Positions 57,186 through 64,000 of a stretch of 64,000 nt of DNA are shown one piece after another. A model generated the notes under the pieces. The model had not been told where the DNA came from. It was given only the letters and a program-made list of their open reading frames with translations, and did no database searches. The translations under genes were made by a program, and so were the position numbers. This DNA is from Cryptomeria japonica (taxonomy: Eukaryota; Streptophyta; Pinopsida; Cupressales; Cupressaceae): contig NC_081409.1 in assembly GCF_030272615.1 (NCBI RefSeq), forward strand, positions 470,822,573 to 470,886,572, read 5' to 3'. The stretch's first letter is position 1, and each line of letters begins with the position of its first letter.

Positions 57186-59767
57186 TTCGCTCCTGACCCT
57201 CCCAGAGGGCCCAGGGCGAAAATCTTTAGTAGACTGGATTTCCTTCACGATTTTGGCTGAGTTTTGACATGTTTGAGGATGGATTTATGTGTTCTTGCCT
57301 AAGGATGAGTTTGACCGATTTTGGAGAGCCATATGATGCCTAAAACCAAATTTTCGCTCCTGACCCTTCCAAAGGGTCCAGAGCGAATTGCATCCTAAAC
57401 ACTTTTTCTTGCCTTAGATGAAATTGGAAACCTGTTCTTAGCCTAGGAAATGACCTGACTTTACCTTGTGAGGTGGTTTGAAACTTAAAAATTGAGCAAT
57501 TTGGCTTAGAAAAGGGAAATCTCTCCTGACCCTTCCAGAGGGTCCAGGGCGAAAATTCCATTTGAGCTTATTTTCCACCGACTTTGGTTAACTTTTTATG
57601 TGCAGGGTCTCCTGGAATGAAGATTGGACATCACTTGATGCATTTGAAGGTTTGAAAACATGAAAAATGATGAATTTTGGACAAGGAGGGTAAATTCGCT
57701 CCTGACCCTTCCTGAGGGTCCTGGGCGAAATTTTGAATATCTCTTGTTTTGCAATAAAAAAGGGTCAAGTTTTGGACATGAATGGAACAGGAACAACTCC
57801 CTTTACCCGCCTGAGAAAGTTTCAACTTGAAAGGATGAAGGACTTTGTTGAAAACCTAAATTTCGCTCCTGACCCTTCCAGAGGGCCTAGGGCGAAAATC
57901 TTTATGGGAGATGTTTTTTGCTTAACCCTGGTTGAATTGGAGTGTCAGAAGCATCATGAATGGCGAAATGAACATGATGAAGCCCCCAAACTTGTTTGAA
58001 GATGAAGAATGAAGGAGTTTTGCCCAGGAAAGGCAATTTCGCTCCTGACCCTTCCTGAGGGTCCAGGGCGAAATTCCTTTTAAACACATTTTTTTGGTTT
58101 TTCTTGGACATGAAATCCTATTCATAGCACAGTACAAGATGAAATCTTACTTGGCAAAGAGGTTTCAAGGTGAAAAGTGTAACATTTTGGTCAAAATTGC
58201 AAAATTTGCTCCTGACCCTCTCAGGAGGTCCAAAGCGAAATTCTCAAAAACACCTTTTCTTGCAAGGTCAAAATGATTTTTATGGTTGGGGTGGATGTGA
58301 AAAGGTATGTTTCCTTTGAAGATAATTTGGATGGCTAACAAAGAGCAACCAAGCCCAAAAAAGGAAAATCGCTCCTGACCCTTGCTGAGGGCCCAGGGCG
58401 AAAATTTTAAAACCTATCTTTTCCTCCAAAGTTTGAGCAAAGCTAAGCCTAGGCGTGAGTTTAAAACAATGTTTGGATTGCCTTGGAGCGATGAGAGATT
58501 GTTGAAAGTGAAAGTTTTGATGCCAAGAGGGAAATTCGCTCCTGACCCTTCCAGAGGGTCCAGAGCGAAATTTCCAAGTCCTCCCCTTTTCTTGCAAATT
58601 CAAGATAAAATCTTGCTATTCATGACTTAGGTGGGAGAAGGACGCGATGTTTTATGCCTAAGAAGTGATTTGAAGCTAAAGGAATGATGGAATGAGCCTA
58701 AAACATAAAATTCGCTCCTAACCCTTCCTGAGGGTCCAAGGCGAAAAACTTTATGGGAGGCTTTTCTTGCTTGGTTTGGTTGAATTGAAGTGTCAAAAGC
58801 ATGTTGAAAAGAGGAATGAACATGATCTTTCTTTGACAAGTGTTTGATAACATTAAGGAATGGAGATTCGAGCCAAGAGAGGCAATTTCGCTCCTGACCC
58901 TTCCAAAGGGTCCAGAGCGAAATTCCTTGTAAACCCTTTTTTAACCTTTCTTGGACATGAAAAACCTTGTTCCTAGAGCAATAAACATCGAAATCCAACT
59001 AGGCAAGGAAGTTTTTAGGTGAGAAAATGAAGATTTTTGGTCAAGATTGCAAAAATCGCCCCTGACCCTTGCAGAGGGCCCAGGGCGAAAATTTGAAAAA
59101 CCCTTGTTCTACCTTGCAGAAACAAGACAAACTTGGGTGGAGTGAATAAAAAACAACATTGCCTAGCTAAGAGTGAAAGATTCAACAAAAGTTGACAAAG
59201 GAGTAGGCCTAAGGAGGGAAAATCGCTCCTGACCCTTCCAGAGGGTCCAGGGCGAAAAACCCTAAAATCACACTTTTTCTCCTAAGTTGGATAAAACTAA
59301 GTTTGGAATGTAATGAAAGAGCCTATTTGGAGTGCCTTGAAGTGGTTTTTGAACTTTGAAAATGAACAGTTTGAGCCCAATTGTGAATTTCGCTCCTGAC
59401 CCTTCCAAAGGGTCCAGAGCAAAATTCCCCTAAATGCACTATTTCCTTCAAAATTTGAATGAGCTAACCCAGTGATGGAAGGAAATGGACCTTGGAGATT
59501 GCCTTGGAGGAGTTTAATGATTGAGCTAAGGTCAATTCTGGCCTAGAATGAGAAAATCGCTCCTGACCCTTCCAGAGGGTCCAGGGCGAAATTTACATTT
59601 TCTCCTAATTACTCATGAGGAATGATTAAAAATTGAAATGCAATACCTTGATTAGGCTAAAACAAACATAAGCTTGCCTTCCAGGAGATTTTGGAGTGAA
59701 GGGAATGAGGTGTTCAAGTCTTAAATTGAAAAATCGCTCCTGACCCTTCCAGAGGGTCCAGGGCGAA
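57186..59767 (+). repeat. Array of 16 spaced palindromic cores (element C)
   Basis: Core starts near 57186, 57352, 57519, 57694, 57861, 58037, 58204, 58368, 58534, 58710, 58886, 59055, 59221, 59388, 59554 and 59731. Steps again fall at 164-169 or 175-177 bp. Variants keep pairing, for example CGCCCC with GGGCG at 59055, and the inner arms with the loop changed from TCCAG to TCCTG or TGCTG (57694, 58037, 58368). The order of short and long steps near the 3' end parallels that in element B, so the array was inherited, not formed independently. Confidence 0.95.
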
Positions 59768-60016
59768 ATCATTAGCAAGCTTCACTAGCCTTCAATCCAA
59801 CATTGATATTCCTCAAATCATAAAAAATTGCTAAGTTCGAAGCATTTGGGAAGATTAAATTAAATTCGCATTAATTGAAGGCATTTTTTTTAATTTAATA
59901 AATTAATTTTTTGACCTTGAAATAATCAAAAGGGTATCTTGGAGGCATTTAAATTAATTTTTTAAAATCAAAATTTTTAAATGAGTGCTCAAAGGCATTA
60001 TTTTGCCTTTATTGGC

Positions 60017-60110
60017 AAGTCGGCCACCTTTTTCAAAAGGTTTTTATTTATTTTTACCCCTTTTTGCCAAGTCGGCCTTGGGGAAAAGGAAGGTGAGCGC
60101 TCTATATAAT
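60017..60110 (+). promoter_or_regulatory. Internal promoter of the element C gene
   Basis: Two AAGTCGGCC motifs 52 bp apart (60017-60025, 60069-60077), GGTGAGCGCTC (60092-60102) and TATATAAT (60103-60110), in the same layout as 24041-24170 of element B. Confidence 0.65.
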
Positions 60111-60197
60111 AGGGTGGCATTGTTTCAAATTCAAATCATTCATTCATCCCTTCTAAAGTGCGAAATTAAGGAGCAGATTGAGGAGCGAAATCCAGCA

Positions 60198-60310
60198 GAT
60201 TGGAGGCCAAATTTCCAGAATTTGCTGAGTTTTGGAGGCTAAAATTCCAGAATTTGCTAAGATTGGAGGCTAAAATTCCAGAATTTGCCGAGTGTTGGAG
60301 GATAATTTCC
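60198..60310 (+). repeat. 5' UTR repeat, expanded in element C
   Basis: A ~32-bp unit TTGGAGGC(T)AAA(A)TTCCAGAATTTGC starts near 60198, 60232, 60263 and 60294. Element B has only about three shorter copies (24260, 24282, 24315). It lies in the predicted untranslated exon upstream of the intron. Confidence 0.75.
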
Positions 60311-60463
60311 AGATTTTGAAAGGCTGGTGGAAGGCGAACTTCTTTTGAAGGTTAATCAAGACAATTCATCCAAGAGGACCAGCAATTCAATCCTTATCCA
60401 GCAAAGTACCGATCTTCTTTCTTCATTTTTCCAAGGTTGATAGTTAAGCTTTCAAAGAAGGAG

Positions 60464-60692
60464 GTATGAAGAATTAAATTTTCGAAGTTTATATTCAAGA
60501 CTTGTTTTGATCTTATAGCAATCCTTTGAGAATCTAAGTCTTGTGCAATCTGATTTTCATTTGAAAATTCATAATTCTTGAGTTGTCATGTCATTTTCAA
60601 ATTAATGTTTTGAACTATTCCCGTGGAAGGTCTTAATTTCTACGCTTTAAGGTACGATGCTTAAAAGACTAATTTTGAAATTCTTTGTGTAG
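60464..60692 (+). other. 5' UTR intron of the element C gene
   Basis: Donor GAG|GTATGA at 60464, acceptor TTTGTGTAG| at 60692, 229 nt, ending 7 nt before the ATG at 60700. The counterpart is 24461-24703 in element B. Confidence 0.55.
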
Positions 60693-60699
60693 GCATCAA

Positions 60700-63465
60700 A
60701 TGACGACCCCCAAAGCTGGAGGATCTACTAGTCGGCAAGCTCTCATTAAGGAAGATCAGAAAGGTGACGAGTTGGAGACCAGGATTGTGTCCAAGTGGAG
60801 TAATATTGGAGACACCAACTTAGGAAACTTCAATGTGAAGAAGTTTCGAGATGTCCCCTACATTGGCAAGCCATCACCCATTGCAAGGAAGATAATCGAG
60901 AGTGGCATCATCAAGGCGGCAGGTTTCCCTCCCGCAGTCAAGTGTCATGAGCTGATGATCGAGTGTGCCCGCCACTATGACTCACAATCAAGGACGATCG
61001 TATCCAAGGATGGGAACATCTTAGCTTACCTTTTAGAGGAAGCTATAAGCGAAGCTCTTCATCTTCCAGACCATAAAGATATGATTTACAAAAGCTTAGA
61101 AGGAGCGAGGTCGATCTATGAAGATGATCCTGAGACTTGTTTGAATCTCATCAATAAGAATTGGTTGCTCAAAAGTCAGCCTCGCTTGAACAAGATTCCC
61201 AATACACCACATAGGATCGACTTCCAGGAGGAATACAAAGATTTGATAACTTTGCTCAATCGAGTTACAGGGGCTCCTCAAGCCGCCTTCTTTGAAAAGT
61301 GGATGTTGTTCTTCATTCAAATGATAGTCCAAGGAAAAGGAATGCTTCATTGGGCTAGAATTATTAGCAATTGTCTGGACGTGCAGTTGAGAAGGCTAGG
61401 ACCCACCAAATCATTCCACATGAGCTCATATGTTATATATGCCTTAATTAGGAGTTTCGAGTATGCAGGGCTACCTCATAGAGGAGTGATCTGGAGAGGG
61501 CCCGGAGAAATGAGAGTTTGTGATTCCTATGTTCATTTACATCATCCGCCTAGAAGTGACTACAAGTTAGTCAATGACACCTTCACGATGAACATTACTA
61601 GGATATTGCAAGGTGGGATTCACAATCGGCTATCTCTAGATGCACAGGAGCTTGTGAAGAAGTATGGTGCATGGTTCATCCAGTTTCAAAAGTTCACATA
61701 CATCAGAGTTCAGGGGTGTCCTTCACCTCCCTACATGTTGCCAAGATATCCAACAGACAGGATAGTGCTACTTGAGGTGACTAGACAGTTGGCAGCTTAT
61801 GCGAAGGCATCCAGACACAAGCATGGAAATGGAATTCCCATGCCCATCATACTAGGGAATTCAGTTCAAGTATGTCCTAATACTCAAGCCTCGGAAGATG
61901 CAGAGAAGGAATTATCTTTATACTCATTCTCATTCTTTGCCTCGCGGGAGAATTTTGATATTCATGGTCATATGGAGGAGACAGTCGGCAAGAAGTACAA
62001 GCATGAATTCCAAGTGGAGGACTTTTGGATGAATCTCCCAGGTGATTTAGAGGTTAAAAGAAAGATGCATTCCAGGCTACCCTTAGATCTCATCAGGAAA
62101 TGCAAAGTTTATAGAGTAGCCGATCAAGCCCACGATAATGGTAGATACCTCCAGTCGTCCTATGAGAAAGAGGACAAAGAAGTGAAGATAGATTGGAATG
62201 AGCTCGAGGTTTTAGACTTGAGAGCTTTGATGGCCCCCATTTTATCCTGCACTCGCTGATGGGTGGATGTACAACATCAAAAGTTGAAAGAGTAGAATGT
62301 ATCAATGACATTCACTTTGGAAGCAAGACCAAAGGAAGGAGAGGCAAGTGTAAGTGAGAATACTTCTCATCCCAAGGGCTTAAAGAGGAAAGAAAGACCT
62401 GAGAAAAGGGAACCCTCTAGGAAGAAGCAAAAAACCAATCCTGATCACCCACCAAGCACATCTTCTCGACATGAAAAGAAGGCAAGTCAAGGAGAAGATC
62501 AGGAGAAGATGGTATATGAAATTGATGAGTCTATGGAATCCATGGTACAAAATGACAAGCAAGAAAAGGGACAGACGCCTCAACATTCATCAAGTCAATC
62601 TCCCCAGGTTGATGCTAATGAGCTACATGAAGAGAAGAATGATGATGAAGCAACATCTCCTTCCCGAGAAGATAGACTACCGCTTAAAGAAATACAAGTA
62701 AGGGAAACAAGATCCGCCATTCCAGATTGGTTAAAGGAGAGACTGACAAGGGTAGTTGTGGTTGAAGAGGAAGAAGATGTATTTGATTTAGAAAGCCTTA
62801 TAGGAAGTTCTCAAGAGGTGATGGAAAAGAAGAAGGCCACAAAAATGTCAAGGTAATTAGAGATGAGACAGGATCCAGGAAATTGCAAGTAGCTACAATA
62901 GTAGTGGACAAATATGAGGGTGAGATTCTTGCAGATGAGTATGACTTAGAAACATTTGAGCTTGGTCCACTTACCTCCCAGCAAGCAATGGAAGAAGCAA
63001 CCGATTCATTTGAAGCACTTAAAAGACAAACTTAAAGAAGAAATGGAAAAGAATAAGAAGGTTGAGAGGGAGGTCAGTGCCTGGAGAAGCTATTTTAGTC
63101 ATCTCAATCAGCCCTTGAGACGTCAGGATCCAGCAGTATCTCCTTTACAATCACTCCCTTTTGAATCAGTTGGCGAGGCAGAAAGGGTCAAGGGCTTGGT
63201 TCAGCTTATGAGTTCTTGGATTGATAAATTCCACACGGTAGCTGTTGAATTTGCAACGAGAATGATGAAGACGGTTCATCGAGCTATCCAGGTCCTTGAG
63301 ATTATCCATAATCTAATGATAACTGTAGCTGCATTCACTCACACTAGAGATGTTATCATTCCTGTCTTGCAAGTGATAAGACAAACACCAAGACGGATTC
63401 TGGCACAAGGAAAGATAATGGATGGAGGAACCCATAACCTCTTACAGTGGTCAGCTCTGCTCTAG
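60700..63465 (+). pseudogene. Element C long ORF: unrecognised protein, first 519 codons open
   Basis: Open from the ATG at 60700 to a TGA at 62257, the longest uninterrupted piece of this protein in the window. Motifs follow those of element B: FNVKKFRDVPYIGKPSP, HELMIECARHYDSQSRTIV, EAISEALHLPDHKDM, RIISNCLDVQLRRLGPTK, HMSSYVIYALIRSFEYAG, TRILQGGIHNRLSLDAQELV, LLEVTRQLAAYAKASRHKHG. A second stop (TAG near 62294), a one-base loss near 62848 and a one-base gain near 63022 follow; after that the frame is restored and runs to the TAG at 63463. The charged linker and coiled coil match element B. None of the lesions before 63463 is shared with B, so both descend from an intact gene. Confidence 0.78.
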
Positions 63466-63906
63466 ATGAAAGAGGTCCTTTTCGAAGATATCAACACCAG
63501 ATGCAGTCAAGTTGAAGGTATCATTCATCCAATTCAAGATAAGGTGTTTGAGGTGTTGTGTACCATTCTTGACAGGCGGATCGAGATTGAGACAGATGTG
63601 GACATCCAAGAGTTGGAGGAGAGAGTCAAGGTCATCTTTTGCAAAGAAGAGAACATCATCACAGATAAGCAACGAGATCAGATGTTCACTACTATGTTCC
63701 TGATTCAGAAGACCAAAGAGCTTGAACCTGGATGGGAGACAACTCTTCTCACTGCTTTTGATCAAGTCCTTCAGTTGGAAGAACGAATGAAGAATCTTCC
63801 TGAGATTCCCATGGCTGAGATTGAGGGAATTGTGTCCAAATTCATTGGATATGCTAAGAAAGAGCATAGGAAAGGGAACAAAATTCTAGATGAAAAGTTG
63901 TTATAG
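63466..63906 (+). CDS. Element C short ORF: 146-residue helical protein
   Basis: An ATG directly after the UAG, same frame, open to 63906, with a handful of substitutions relative to 27473-27913. It has the same helical, Glu/Lys-rich character. Its intactness in both copies, against the broken long frame, may reflect its short length. Confidence 0.55.
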   Translation: MKEVLFEDINTRCSQVEGIIHPIQDKVFEVLCTILDRRIEIETDVDIQELEERVKVIFCKEENIITDKQRDQMFTTMFLIQKTKELEPGWETTLLTAFDQVLQLEERMKNLPEIPMAEIEGIVSKFIGYAKKEHRKGNKILDEKLL

Positions 63907-63908
63907 GA

Positions 63909-64000
63909 TGATGTGGCAGCTTAATTCCTATTAGCCTATGTTTCCTCGATATTTGTGCCAATTAAATATTGGCTATGCATTTAATGATGTTTATCTAAAT
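63909..64000 (+). promoter_or_regulatory. Start of the terminal part of element C
   Basis: TGATGTGGCAGCTTAATTCC matches 27916 onwards of element B. The window ends before the telo-box and TATA box expected about 100-200 bp further on. Confidence 0.7.

Larger units (their letters stand above)
56734..64000 (+). mobile_element. Element C: sister of element B, right end outside the window
   Basis: It starts TGTTGTGACCATTTCACACATC, the same as B, preceded by CAACC (56729-56733). All parts of B appear in the same order: hairpin, leader, array of 16 cores, internal promoter, spliced leader, long frame, short frame, then the first ~90 bp of the terminal part (from TGATGTGG at 63909). Sequence agreement with B is high throughout, with indels in the array and the 5' UTR. 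Since the window ends at 64000, roughly another kilobase is expected beyond it. Confidence 0.85.

Noticed and set aside
57186-59767. Cores as microRNA precursors
   Set aside because: At ~37 bp the hairpins are shorter than typical plant precursors and lie upstream of both recognised TATA boxes. There is no sequence evidence of processing.

Overview
This window is nuclear DNA of a large plant genome and consists almost entirely of transposable elements. Evidence: Ty1/copia polyproteins with tRNA-Met type primer sites, a plant LINE with EN-RT-zf-RVT-RNaseH order, Ty3/gypsy pol debris, GT-AG introns, and two exons of a plant GT14 (DUF266) glycosyltransferase. The repeat style and long TE-filled introns suggest a gymnosperm, probably a conifer. 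That is an inference, and the species cannot be named from the sequence alone. No bacterial, organellar or viral genome is seen.

Layout. 1-2866: 3' part of an LTR-like element (element A) with a ~41-bp palindromic repeat array. 3265-4760: decayed gypsy pol. 5486-6168: unrecognised coiled-coil coding remnant. 8796-31340: a three-level nest. Copia-1 (8796-14061, 3' LTR resuming at 30707-31340) is split by a minus-strand LINE (14062-30692) with a 14-bp target duplication. The LINE is in turn split by an 8.6-kb LTR-like element (element B, 20364-28997). 34576-36876: a 2.3-kb LTR element without pol genes. 38459-38956: two intact GT14 exons. 39329-48021: copia-2, whose leader holds a 3.3-kb inverted relative of A and B (element D, 40382-43690). 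48551-49369: a non-autonomous hAT-like element with an 8-bp target duplication. 51760-52270: minus-strand gypsy pol debris. 56734-64000: element C, a near-complete sister of B that runs off the window.

The candidate undescribed system is the A/B/C/D family. Its ends are TGTTG...CAACA. A long array of short palindromic cores lies near the 5' end. A near-palindromic telo-box (AAACCCTAATTAGGGTTT) and a TATA box lie near the 3' end. The core sequence differs between family members, but the hairpin architecture is kept and the spacing is about 41, 83 or 166-177 bp, roughly whole numbers of helical turns. B and C also carry, between the array and the terminal promoter, a complete extra gene: its own TATA box, a spliced 5' leader and a reading frame of about 1,070 codons for a protein I do not recognise (globular N-terminal half, basic/acidic linker, coiled-coil C-terminus). 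D is the same architecture without the gene. The simplest reading is a family of giant LTRs (now solo) that encode a protein in U3. Every coding copy here is broken, by lesions private to each copy, apart from one UAG that both share.

No intact transposable-element gene is present. The only undamaged cellular coding sequence found is the pair of GT14 exons.
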